Shown here piece after piece: positions 1 through 11,140 of a DNA stretch of 64,000 bases (within the stretch, counting starts at the first letter, position 1; each line of letters opens with the position of its first letter). A model generated the notes under the pieces. It did no database searches, had not been told where the DNA came from, and worked only from the letters and a program-made list of their open reading frames with translations. The position numbers and the translations under genes were made by a program. The DNA is from Spirodela intermedia (taxonomy: Eukaryota; Streptophyta; Magnoliopsida; Alismatales; Araceae): NCBI GenBank assembly GCA_902729315.2, contig LR746273.1, forward strand, positions 4,627,001 through 4,691,000, given 5' to 3'.

Positions 1-165
1 TTTTGTTCTCCTATGTTTGTAGAATTTTTTCATTTACATGGCTCTCTCATTTGTTACTTAATAAGTTGACCATGTTTCCAACAGGTTTGCCAAAAATGGG
101 GAAGATTACTAGTAAATCTTGAAGAAGATGAGCAGCTTACAAAGAAACAGATCAAATGTCTGATT
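1..165 (+). pseudogene. Relic of an HD16-type kinase exon with flanking intron
   Basis: The stretch from about position 84 matches exon 11 of the kinase gene further right (from 6910). Both encode a segment reading [12 protein letters not shown] and differ at scattered bases. The match continues leftwards into the preceding intron: the last 40 or so bases before the acceptor, ending in a shared TTTCCAACAG, are also alike. Homology fades after the EEDEQ codons, and the frame closes at a TGA near 178. Because intron sequence is shared, this is a DNA-level duplicate, not a retrocopy. It may be the tail of a larger truncated copy that begins outside the window. I see no matching downstream exon to its right, so I treat it as non-functional. 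Confidence 0.75.
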
Positions 166-708
166 GATGGCAGAGTATGATTGTATACCTATAACAAGAA
201 TACAAATAAAATGCATAAAATACCAATTGAGTCCACATCCCAGATGCATACAAATAAGTTAAAGCAGTTGACTTCGACAACCTTTTCTCCATCTATCTAA
301 TGGAAGTGAGACGAGTGGAGCCCGAGGAATTATCCAGATCTCAAAGGGATAGGAAGTGGGAATTAAATAGAGAGTAACACCATATTTATCTGAATGCATA
401 GAGAACCCAGAATTTTGCATGCGTATTTATCTTAATGCGAGGAATGCGGACATTACATATATTTAAATTCGTTTCCAGACAACGTGGAAGTTGATGAACT
501 GAATTAGATTTAGAACACTCACAATTAGACCTTGGACCTCGACATGATTAAAACTCGTCCTCCGAAGAAAGGGAAGTAGAATTAGGGCATGATAATTTGA
601 GTGCAACATCTCAGACTCTGAGCTCCACAAGTTCGACGTTATTTGAACGCAAGGGAATACTGCCATTCTATGTGAAGTTATTCGAATATGGTGGATCAGC
701 TGACCCAC
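166..708. other. Gap between the two gene relics
   Basis: This interval has no recognisable gene. The part from about 455 to 708 can be read on the minus strand as the start of the intron that would follow the broken GALT-family exon, because that exon ends in a GTGGGT donor at 708. No next exon of that family was seen in the remaining bases to the left. Confidence 0.5.
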
Positions 709-1165
709 CTGGATGTATTTGATGCTACCCAGAGCGGCGAGCTGCACGAACCACTCCATGTATGCAAGCAGAATCTCAGTGGCCTCGATGGAGGAGAGCT
801 CCGACAGGTGAACATCACTGTACGGCGTCTCGATGACCAGCACATCATGGAAACCGTAACCTTGTATAAACCTCTTCTTCCCTCCACCTCTCCCCTCGTC
901 ATCGGAACATCACCGGAAGGCAGTTTCCACTCAGAGGCACCGGCTGGGAATCGGAATATCAATGGAGCGCAGTCGTGTTCCCGGCCGATACAGAATGGGC
1001 AGGAAGGCGGAGGACGAGCGGCAGACACCCCCTTGGACTCGTTTTCCTAGGGTTGGGACTCGCCGTGGTGGTGGCGGGGGCCGATGACTAGAAATCAGAG
1101 GGCCGCCGTGCCCGCGCAGGCGAGAACATAACTCACCGCCCAAATACGGCATCCTTGTGCAGCTC
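709..1165 (-). pseudogene. Broken first exon of ADP-glucose phosphorylase (GALT family)
   Basis: On the minus strand the DNA encodes pieces of the plant galactose-1-phosphate uridylyltransferase-like enzyme known as ADP-glucose phosphorylase (the Arabidopsis At5g18200 type). Recognisable in order are ELHKDAVFGR, then SPARARRPSDF, then SCPFCIGRE with the Cys-x2-Cys metal site, then SEWKL, then YGFHDVLVIETP and LSELSSIEATEILLAY, ending in SIKYIQ before a GT donor. The reading frame is destroyed. The Trp after GR is a TGA stop, the Lys after PSDF is a TAG stop, at least two frame changes separate the blocks, and the conserved ENLYPAL region after SEWKL is missing. The intron donor is retained, so this is a decayed genomic fragment, not a processed copy. 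The rest of the enzyme is absent. Confidence 0.82.
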
Positions 1166-3557
1166 GCACTTCCTTCCACCGCCAGCGCCCCTCGGCGGCT
1201 TCCTGGTACCGCTCCTTCCTCTTTCTCCCCCGCCTCCCCCCCCTCCCCCGTTTCTATGTTTTTGGTCCGTAGGGGGGGGGGGGGGGATATGAAGGCATTT
1301 CCGTACTGATTAGCGGGTTCGGGTGGTATCTACATCCGAAATGCCTCATTTTACGGGCGAAATTAGCAATGGGATGGTCAAAGTGTCCGACAGTAAACAA
1401 ATCACAACTAAAACTCGGTCAACTCCAACACGCGTCAACGCTTAACAAAGATTTGATCACGCTACCCACTTGGTTGCGATTCCAGGCAAAAACCCATTAA
1501 TTTGTCACGTTGACTAAAGTAAAATTAAGCTAAATGACGACCCCATGTTATGGCCCATTTTTTCTGCCATTGAGGTGGCTCATACCGAAGTCAACTCTGT
1601 GGAGCATGGTGGGCCCAGCAAGCCCCCTTCTAACTCAAATTTAATGATCAATGGTCCTCCAAATTGAGCCCAAAAAGGGAATAGGCTGGTCCCCATTGCC
1701 TACACCTAAGCATTAAATATAAAATAAATTTTATGTACTTATTTATAAATATATATATTGGACTTTAGCTTGATTTATTGGGTTGGGATTTTTTTTTTCT
1801 TTTTCTTCATTTCGAGGCCAAGGTTGAAATAAATCAGTCTGCCAATTAGTTCATATAATGATTGGTTATATTGCGTGGTCAATGATTAATTATTTTTCAC
1901 ATAAAAATGATAGCTTAGAGAATATAAATTCCATTTAAATAATCAGTAATGGTACTGCTATTATTGAATTTATTATGTACTTACGTTCAATAAATTTTAG
2001 ATAAAGGACGGGGAATTAGGGAGCCAATCGCAAACGTGGAGAAATTCAAAAAAGACCCCTGGAAAGTTGAGAACTGGAGGATGGGACGGCAGATAATTTC
2101 CTATGAGTTCCATTCGGAGTATATAAGCTAAATGGATAAAGTCCCCGGTTAGATATATAAATATAAATTGGGGACTATACGGGAGACTTGTCAAAGTAAA
2201 GTTTATACACAAATAAACTTCTAGGAGCGTGAAATGTGTAGTTTAGAAAATATCGGGGAAGGAAAAGAAGGCGATTTGGGCCAGTGAATAATTTATGAAA
2301 GATCCCTGAGAGAATAGGTAATTGGAAAGCAGTAACTGTTGGCAGGACATAGAAGACGAGCGGCTGATGAAGGAGGCCGTCATTCGTCTCTCTCTCCTTC
2401 TCTCTCTGTGCATGCGTCGTCGCTCTACGAAGCACGGAGGATTTCGGACAGGCGGCCGCCTTCTTCTCCGCTCTCCATCGAGTTCTTCTGGGTCCATTTC
2501 TCCGGCGAGAATCCGGAGGAGGAGTGGGTGGCCGCATCGGGGGATGTCCCTCTTCTAGCTGCCCGGCATTTGGTGGAGGAGGAGGACGCCGCCGCCGCCG
2601 CAGAAGCCCAGGGGCATCCGGGACACTCCGAGGTCGCGGTCGGCGCGGCCTCTTGGAGAGTGCCGATCGGGGGATCCCCGTCGCTGTCTCCCCTGAATCG
2701 CTGCTCTGGGAAGTTCCATCTCTCCCATCCTCGATCGTCCCGCCGGTGAGGGGGTATGTTCTTGTGGGGTCTTTCGATGGATTCTTGATTTTCTTTGACT
2801 CGGATGGTTCCCACCCGACGAGGATGCGGGATTCGGATGATCGGTTGCCTGCGATGGTGCGGATGATGCGAGATTGCTGAAGAAAGCCCCGGCTTTCTTT
2901 TTTCCTCTTTTTTTTTTTTTTTTCTTCCGATTGGTCTTGCCGCTTCCCTGGTGATTCGATTTGAAGTTGCGCGTGGGTAGGGGGATCTATCTGTTTCTGT
3001 AGATTTCTTTCAGATTGCTCCTTGCGAACGGATGAGCTTTGGTGTGGGGAGAATAGATTATTTCATCAAGTTTTATCGATTCACAGTGACGGATGATCGC
3101 GCTGAATCTGGGGGACTCCGTCGATTTTCAGATTCCAGGGCAATCGATCGTTTTCTGGAGAAGAACCCAGTGATTATTCCCGCAGGGAACTACACCATCT
3201 GTAGCCGCCCCTCCTTTCCCTCCCTTCTGGCGTTATTTTCCCCCGAGAAAAGGCGTCCTCTTTCGCGTTTTCCGCCGCAAAAAAGCAAATGTTTCTGCGC
3301 TATAAAACAGATCCCCCTCCAGAGATCTCTCGTTTCTTTCGATCCCTTCTCTTGCTGCCTCTCGCTTATGTCGCCGCCTCCTTCGTCAGACTGGCGGCCA
3401 CTAACGAGCCTTCTCTCTTTGTGTGGAGTTGTTCTTGGAGCTTGGCATCTGCTGGGCGCTTAATCTGACTTTTTTCTTTTTTTTCTCTTGCGCAACCCTC
3501 AGAATTTCGCATTGAATCGCCGCGGGCTTATGGAAATCTAATGGGTACGTAACTTGT
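1166..3557 (+). promoter_or_regulatory. Upstream region and probable 5'UTR of the HD16-type kinase
   Basis: Positions 1166-2300 are AT-rich with a poly-G run near 1272-1287 and hold no gene I can support. From about 2370 to 2745 the DNA becomes GC-rich with CT tracts, and I infer a 5'UTR exon. A donor (CCG|GTGAGG) follows 2745, and a pyrimidine-rich acceptor (CCCTCAG) ends at 3502, giving a 757-nt 5'UTR intron. Two minimal uORFs sit immediately before the main start (listed separately). The transcription start and UTR intron are inferences without transcript evidence. Confidence 0.5.
3530..3552 (+). promoter_or_regulatory. Two overlapping minimal uORFs
   Basis: Directly in front of the kinase start are two tiny ORFs. 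ATG GAA ATC TAA occupies 3530-3541 and ATG GGT ACG TAA occupies 3541-3552, sharing one base in TAATG. The second stop is only 5 nt before the main ATG at 3558. Such spacing would favour reinitiation or leaky scanning. The GGTACGT inside also resembles a splice donor, so an alternative transcript may skip them. Confidence 0.6.
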
Positions 3558-6500
3558 ATGGGGATGCCAGAGCTGCGGAGTGGGCCCCGGCAAGGTCGGC
3601 TGAAGTCCCGAAAGCTTGATGATATCCCGACATCGTCTCAGCCATTTGAAGAACCGGCAGACTGTACTCCTGCTGAGAACAGGTCAGGGAGGCGTGGGGG
3701 GGCGGGGAGAGGGAGAGGGAATGGTGCAGTAGCCAGAGGTCGTTCCATAGCGCAGGGCAGGCCAGCGGCTGGTGGCAGAGGGAGAGGTGTGAGGGTGATT
3801 GATCTAGACCCCGAGCCCTGCAAGGTCCAGAATCAAACTCTTGTAGGCGGTGCTCAGGATCCAGCTCTGAACCAGGCGGCGGGTTGTCCTGTTGACAAAC
3901 CAGCAGGAATGGAAGGGGGGAGTGTCGAAAAAGTTGTGGGGGCAGAAGAGGAAGCGACGACGTCTCCCATCCCTGATCGGGTATGGTTCGACACTCTTCA
4001 TTCCCTCCCTGGTTTATCTTTTTGTGATTAAGGTTCTGTTTTTCGTCAAACCCAGGGGCATTAGACTTTTGGTTGCCATATTTTGCAGGATATGATGTGT
4101 TTGTCTCCTTCAACTCAGAGGAAGACTAATGGCTATTATCATCATCATTCTTGTTATTATTATGATTATTGTTATTCATCTTATTTTTCTCTCCCTGTTC
4201 ATGTATCTCAATCGCATGCAGTGCCAAATGGAATATTTTAGCCGAGTAGTATCTCATTTTTGGTGGTTTGTATTCATTAATGGGTAACTGTGTGCACTTT
4301 CGGATTCTCTTGACTCTGCAGATGGGATGAATTGTATGTGGTCGCTTTTGTTCTATGCCTTATAGCTATATTTAATATATTTCCCTGATGGCGACAAGAC
4401 TCTCTCTTTTTCCGCCAAGGGAAAAGGGAAGGGGAACGAGCCTATGACTAGACTCAACCAGCTGCCCCCTAGTTTTTCTAGCTGTTCCCCTTCTGGAGGA
4501 AGATCATGAAATCCACAGAATTTGGTTGTGAGTCGTGAAGAATGCAGATAATCCTCTATGGAAATTTAGCGCACTGAAACCAAGTAGTGTGGTTCTCATG
4601 TTCCTGCCTCGTTGCAAAATAGCAGAGTAATCTAAAGTTGGATAAGTTCTCACTTTCATCAGGTACTTGTTCTGGAACGTATTCCTCCATGTTTTGTGCT
4701 GACAGGTCTAAATGGGTTCATATGTTTAATCACGTACGACCAATATCCATCGTCATCATTATTATTATGTCATGTTCTTCATCTTGGAGTTCTCTTGGGG
4801 TCGTCGTTTAACTTAATTTGCATAATGGATCTCACTCATGATGGAAAGCTCAGCATGATTGATTTCTGGTTAATCTTTTTTCGACATGTTCTAATGGTAA
4901 TCCTTGCACGAATATTGGGAACACTTTCTTCTTTCCCTGTATCAGAGCAAATCATATCCTGATGAAAAAGCTCTGTTTAAAAATTTAAAGGTGCAAGTGG
5001 GAAATTCTCCAGTCTACAAGGTAGAGAGGAAGCTGGGAAAGGGAGGTTTTGGGCAGGTGTATGTTGGACGAAGGGTGACTGGTGGATCTGAGCGCACAGG
5101 GCCCGATGCCTTTGAGGTTTAATTTTGAATCTCCATCACTTGTGCTCTAAAGGTATCTGTGAAGATTGGTGCTCATCGTGTATCCTTCATTTTCCTGTGG
5201 TGGATGCAGGTGGCATTGAAGTTCGAGCATAGAAATAGCAAGGGTTGCAATTTTGGGCCCCCATATGAATGGCAGGTCTACAAGTAAGAAGCCACCGCCC
5301 CCTGCTGCTGTAATTTGTCTTACGTCTTCTTGATCTAAAACTGTGTTCTTCATCTGACTTGATGAATATGTTTATAGCCACCTCAATGGATGCTATGGAC
5401 TGCCGTGGGTTCACTACAAGGGCCGTCAGGGAGATTATTTTATTTTGGTGGGGATGGACTCTACCATTTATTGGTCTCATAAATTTATAATCTTTATTGA
5501 ATTTTACTTACAATATAGTTTATGATGATTGTCTCAGGTCATGGACATCCTTGGACCAAGTCTTTGGGATGTGTGGAATTCCATTGGTCAAGCGTAAGAA
5601 ACTATTCTTGACTTCATATTCAAAATATTTTGTGAAAAATTGTGCCAGTGGTTTGATTCGCTCCTTGAACAGAATGTCACCAACTATGGTGGCTTGTATT
5701 GCTGTGGAGGCAATATCGATTCTTGAGAAGCTACACCAGAAAGGGTATGGCTGTGTGGTGGTGGTGGTCTCTTAGTTATGATTCTCAAAAGTTACTGTAA
5801 TTAATTAATAAATTTGTTCATTGTGCATCCCCCCCCAAAAAAATATATTTTCAGGTTCGTACATGGAGACGTCAAGCCAGAGAATTTCCTGTTGGGTCAA
5901 CCCGGAAGCCCAGATGAGAAGAAGCTTTTCCTTATTGATCTCGGACTGGGTATGTTGCTGTTGCTTCAATCGTTTCTTATGTTGACCTTTTTTCCCCACT
6001 GTTTACTCGTAGAGTAGGGGCACTTCTAAAGTGTCTAAACGAATTCTTCTCGATTGAGACGCTTCTACAGCAACATTTGCACAATTTCTGTTCGCTTTTC
6101 AAGGCCTTTCGGTGTGATTTTCTGTTGGGTATCACAATCTCATGTGTGGTGCTAACATATGCTAATTTATCAGCTTCAAAGTGGAGGGACACTTCGTCAG
6201 GTCAGCACGTCGATTATGACCAAAGGCCAGACATTTTTAGGTTTGTGGAAAAACATTTCATTTTTTCCCCAGTTTTTTTGCTTAGAAGAGGATTAATTTC
6301 TCAGCCCACTTTAATATCTCCTTTTCGTCAGGGGCACAATACGATATGCAAGTGTCCATGCGCATTTAGGCCGCACAGGGAGCAGAAGAGACGATCTTGA
6401 GTCATTGGCCTACACTCTGATTTTTCTCATGAGAGGGAGGCTGCCGTGGCAAGGCTATCAGGTTGCTTTCCCCCCCTCTGTTAGTACCTGATTTCTCACC

Positions 6501-9500
6501 CCTTTGATTGATCTCTTGCTCATTATTATGCCCACTGTGCAGGGGGACAACAAGAGCTTCCTGGTTTGTAAGAAAAAGATGGCTACTTCTCCGGAAATGC
6601 TATGTTGTTTCTGTCCTCCTCCTTTTAAGGAATTCCTTGAGACAGTGACAAACATGAAGTTCGATGAGGAGCCGAACTACTCAAAGCTTATTTCCCTTTT
6701 TGATAGCTTGATCGACACCTGCACTTCACTAAGGCCTATCAGAATTGATGGGGCGTTGAAGGTCGTCATTGACATGGCATCATCAAAATCGTCACTTACA
6801 TTTTATATATTATTTTTATTTGGTTTTGTTTTACTTTGCTTGGAGCATGTCATCTGTTGTTCATGGCTCTGTTATCTGTTGCTTAATAAGACGATCATGT
6901 TTCCAACAGGTTGGCCAGAAACGGGGAAGATTACTGGTGAATCTTGAAGAAGATGAGCAACCTAGAAAGAAAGTCAGGATGGGAAGCCCAGCGACCCAGT
7001 GGATTTCAGTATACAATGCACGGCGTCCAATGAAACAGAGGTAAGTGAATCACTTTTGACCACACCACTGTGTTTTCCTTCATTGTATTTGTGGTGGAAC
7101 CTAACTACTGATCATGAAACTCGCCTATTTGGATAAAAGGAACACAATTTGCAGGGAGTGTGTTACGTATTAGTCTTACCATTACTGTTTTTCTTTTATC
7201 CTAATATTATTCACGGTTGTAGGGGTGGGAAGACCATTTAGTTATCGTGGTCTATGTAGATTATCCTAAAGTCGATTAGGCTGCACGATTTGATGGCTAG
7301 ATAAGTTGAGTGAAACGGATTTTAAGGTTTCGCCTTTTTATGGGTGTGCTGTTTATTTTCATATAATCATAATGTCTTTTGGAGTGTTGTAATGGGAATT
7401 TGCCAGCTTCTTTAAATATCATGGGCAAGAATGCTTCCACTCGTGTTGAATGCATGCTCTTAAAGGAGGCATCTTCTTTTCAGACATGGCACAATTTTTT
7501 CGGCTTAGTTTCATGTTTATGTCACTGATCAGGCGTCATTTATTCTGATTATCTTCCTCTTGCTCGTTTTATTTTCAGCAGCATATATGGTCGAACATTT
7601 GGGAGTGCTTCAATACGTGTTCAGACCTGCTTTTTATATCTGAATTACGGATTTTGTTTTCTATTTGGTTTGCCAGATACCATTATAATGTAATAGACGC
7701 AAGGCTTCACCAGCACATTGAAAAGGCTGTTGAAGATGGTTTGTATCTCAGTTGCGTGGCCTCTGCCTCAAATCTCTGGGCTCTTATCATGGATGCTGGA
7801 ACTGGTTTCTCCGACCAAGTTTATGACTTGTCTTCTGCGTTCCTACACAAGGTGTGCTCATGCTGGCAGGAATCTCTTGCCCAGATTTTGCCTGATTATT
7901 TTCTTTCACGATCTCATGTTACCCTTGCATGCCCCTGATCGCCACTTTGGTGACTGTAAATGGTTTTAAAAAATAATCTGTCACAGGAGTGGATTATGGA
8001 GCAGTGGGAAAAGAACTACTACATTAGCTCGATTGCTGGTGCAAACAACGGCAGCGCCTTGGTCGTGATGTCTAAAGGTGCTCTTACAATAATAGCTCTC
8101 TCTACCTGACAACGCTTCTCTCTCCTTTGAACTCCAAAGGTTTTCCAGTTGATTATCACTTTTGTTACTTCACATCATTACCGCTCCGAAATCTGCATGC
8201 TAAGATAATTGATTTTTTCTCGGAGGCAAGTACGCACATAAATCATGCCTTTCGTATTTTTCTTGTTCTTATGTTCGTAATTGTCATGGTGGAAGGTTGG
8301 AGATCATGAAAAAGGAATCAAACATAACACTTTTTGCGATTTATGCATTTTCTTCTTTTGGGGTGAGAAGAATGAAATATCATGCCTTTTTATGATTGAA
8401 AGTTGGATATTATGAGAAAGGATGTATGAAAAGTTGGATATTATGCGTGCTTTCTGGAATGCAGTCGGCCTAAAATATTATGCTCTTATGTTTCTTTATT
8501 TATGCCTTTTTTTATTTTTATGATTGAAAATTAGAGGCTACAACGAAGAAATGCAGACGCGAGCCAATTTCTTTTGTCTTTTTTTTTTCCGTTGTGTAGA
8601 ACGGTCTAATTCGCTTTGATGGTTTTGAGCTTGAAACTGTCTCTTGCTAAAAATGAGGACAAGATACAGGGAAAAAAAAGAAGAAGGAATAGAGTGGTGT
8701 TGAAGGGGGTAAGCGTCGAAATTTTATTTATTTATTTATTTTAAAAAATCAATTTAACGATCTCCAGCTGCTGTTTTCCGTAGTTTGCTGCAGATTTTTT
8801 TTAAAAAAAAATAATCATCTGTGCGGGTCGTTTTCTGTGCATCGTTTAAGGGTCTCAAAATGGCAGAAAACTCTTCAGGTGCCATGCTGCTGATCGTCCG
8901 GGGGGTGGTGGTGGGTGATCTTCATATGTGGCCTCGCAAAATTCATCAGTGACTAATTTTTTTGTTTTGGCCTGAAAAATCTGCATGCATGGCCGCCGTG
9001 CTGCGCTCTCCACTGATCTTCATATTCTTCTCCTCTGGAAATGGTGTTGACCCCGTGTTTCTTCTCTTGTAGGGACTCCGTACACCCAGCAGTCATACAA
9101 AGTGAGCGAATCCTTCCCATTCAAGTGGATAAACAAGAAGTGGAAGGAGGGCTTCCATGTGACCTCCATGACCACCGCCGGGAACCGCTGGGGAGTCGTC
9201 ATGTCCAGGAACGCCGGCTATTCCGACCAGGTAGGCAGATCATCGCCACCTTTTCTCCCTTCCCCAAGTGGAAATATCTCCGCCTGTCGGCCTGAGATCA
9301 TCTTCGGAAGTCAACCAGAGAGAGACCTGTGATTGTAATAATAGTATGGATATAGTTGACTTTTGGGGGGGAAGGAGAGATGATGATGATGATGGGGATG
9401 CTCATGGTGTGTGTGGTCAGGTGGTGGAGCTGGATTTTCTGTACCCGAGCGAAGGGATCCACCGGCGGTGGGAGAGCGGGTACCGGATCACGTCAAGCGC

Positions 9501-9639
9501 CGCCACCCAGGACCAGGCGGCATTCATACTGAGCATCCCGAAGAGGAAGCTGATGGATGAGACCCAGGAGACCCTGCGCACCTCTGCCTTCCCCAGCAAC
9601 CATGTCAAGGTATGTTGGTGCATTCCCAGTGGTCGAATA

Positions 9640-9678
<39 letters not shown>

Positions 9679-10069
9679 CATATGTATTTCTTATTTTTTT
9701 CGCTAAAATATTTTTACTTGGCATAGTTTGCTTTTAATCTGATCATTGAGGAATAGAAGGCACACTGTGTTAGTACTTTCCGTGCTCGTAGAATCAACAA
9801 AAAAATGATTTTTTTATATAAAATATCACCTAATTTTCATTCTATAATATTTGGCGGAGTCAAGAAAATGAGGAGAAAGAGGAGAAGAGATTGTGGTTTT
9901 TTTTCTCTCTTGTATTTCTTTTTGTAACGTTTTTAAGTAAAGAAGAGGTTCTCTCTCTCTCTCTCTCTAAAATACATTCCAATAATCATTAATATCGGGG
10001 TCTTTGCAGGAGAAATGGGCGAAGAATCTCTACATAGCGTCGATCTGCTACGGCCGGACGGTGTGTTGA
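3558..10069 (+). CDS. HD16: Casein kinase 1-like Ser/Thr kinase, HD16/EL1 (MUT9-like) type
   Basis: Sixteen coding exons: 3558-3980, 4991-5116, 5210-5283, 5378-5447, 5538-5593, 5673-5744, 5855-5949, 6174-6240, 6332-6461, 6543-6761, 6910-7040, 7677-7851, 7987-8077, 9073-9230, 9421-9609 and 10010-10069. They join in phase to 711 aa (709 if the family-typical MPELRSG start at 3564 is used), close to the usual length of about 700. After a basic, glycine/arginine-rich N-terminus come the glycine loop [11 protein letters not shown] (about 157-167), the VALK lysine (187), the catalytic HGDVKPEN (277-284), and DLG (302-304) where most kinases have DFG. The C-terminal half is the family-specific domain ending CYGRTVC. 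A basic PRKKVRM stretch may aid nuclear import. In rice this kinase acts in photoperiodic flowering by phosphorylating Ghd7; Arabidopsis homologues phosphorylate histone H3 and clock or light-signalling proteins. Orthology to HD16 rather than a paralogue is inferred. Confidence 0.93.
9640..9670. repeat. (CA)n microsatellite in kinase intron 15
   Basis: An imperfect CA repeat of about 30 nt with one AAAC interruption, followed by TATATA. It lies 30 nt after the exon 15 donor. Confidence 0.9.
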
Positions 10070-11140
10070 GCTGCCCGGCTCTGTGAATACTCGGCAAGGA
10101 GTCTTGATGGTGGTCAGAGGACGCCCTCCCCCATTGATGGCCTTCGAAAGAGTGAAAGAGTGAGAGAGGTAAGAGAGTTAAAGAAGTGATCATCACCCTA
10201 CATCTCTTCATCTGTGTAAATTCGGCCGGAAATTCTTCTTCCAGCCCTCTTCAGATGAATAGAAGATGGGCAATTAATCATACGGGCCTCCGTCCCTCCT
10301 CTCTCTCCTCCTCTCCTCTCTTTCTTCCTCTCTCTTTCTCTCCCTCTCTCTGGTTCAACCTCTGTTAATTTATTTTGGGAAAAATCTTGAGGGAAATATA
10401 CGTATAACGCTCTCTCTCTCTCTCTCTCTCTCCCCCTCCCCTCTCTCTGTCTCCCTCTCCCCCTCCCCTCTCTGTCTTCCTCTCTCTCTCCCTCTCTCCC
10501 TCTCTCTCTCTCTCTTGTCTACAGCTTTGTATGGGCGGAGGCCGTCGGATTCCTCAACAAAAATAAAAATGACCTCTTGCTGCTGCTAATTGCTCTCCCT
10601 TATCCTCCCACACCTCCCCATTTCATGAATGAGGCTGCCAGAGAGAGAGAGATGATGGGTTAGAGAGAGAGAGAGAGAACTAAAATTTGAAGCCCAAGCG
10701 CAGTGAAATCTGGGTCTTCCCCCGTTGAAGCCCCGACCTTTTGTTAAAGTGGGGGGGTGATGCCACAAATCCATGGACTACAAAAAATAAAATTAGAAGA
10801 ATATAAAATGAGCCCACGATATATACTTCTTTTATCGTTCCATAAAAATAATAAATAAATATGTTTTTGCGCGTGAGAAAATGCAAATAAAATTCCATCC
10901 CCAAAATGCGAGAATTCTCATAAAAATCCCAAAATTAAATTCATGAAAAACTCTGAAAATCTTTGGGTATTTTACAATTCAATTAAATAAAATCCCCCCC
11001 CCCCCCCTCCCAAAAAAAAATCAATTACAATTATACCACAGGAACAGAAGAAAGAAAAATCGTGGGCGCTTTACACTCCTAATTACAGCCCGGTTTTATT
11101 AATCCCTGAGAATATCCAGGCGACTGACTGGACCGACTTT
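10070..11140. other. Tail-to-tail interval between the kinase and the PPR gene
   Basis: This is 1.07 kb between two converging 3' ends. It holds CT-rich low-complexity DNA at about 10408-10516 and GA tracts at about 10638-10678. Positions 10780-11050 are AT-rich with poly-C and poly-A runs near 10995-11020. It should contain both 3'UTRs. I see no gene. Confidence 0.7.
10408..10516. repeat. CT-rich microsatellite block
   Basis: About 110 nt of almost pure pyrimidine, CT dinucleotides interrupted by CCC and TGTC. It lies 340 nt past the kinase stop, so probably within or just past its 3'UTR. Confidence 0.85.

Noticed and set aside
2175-2880. Several overlapping frames upstream of the kinase
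   Set aside because: They disagree in frame and strand, lack known motifs and fit a GC-rich 5'UTR exon better.
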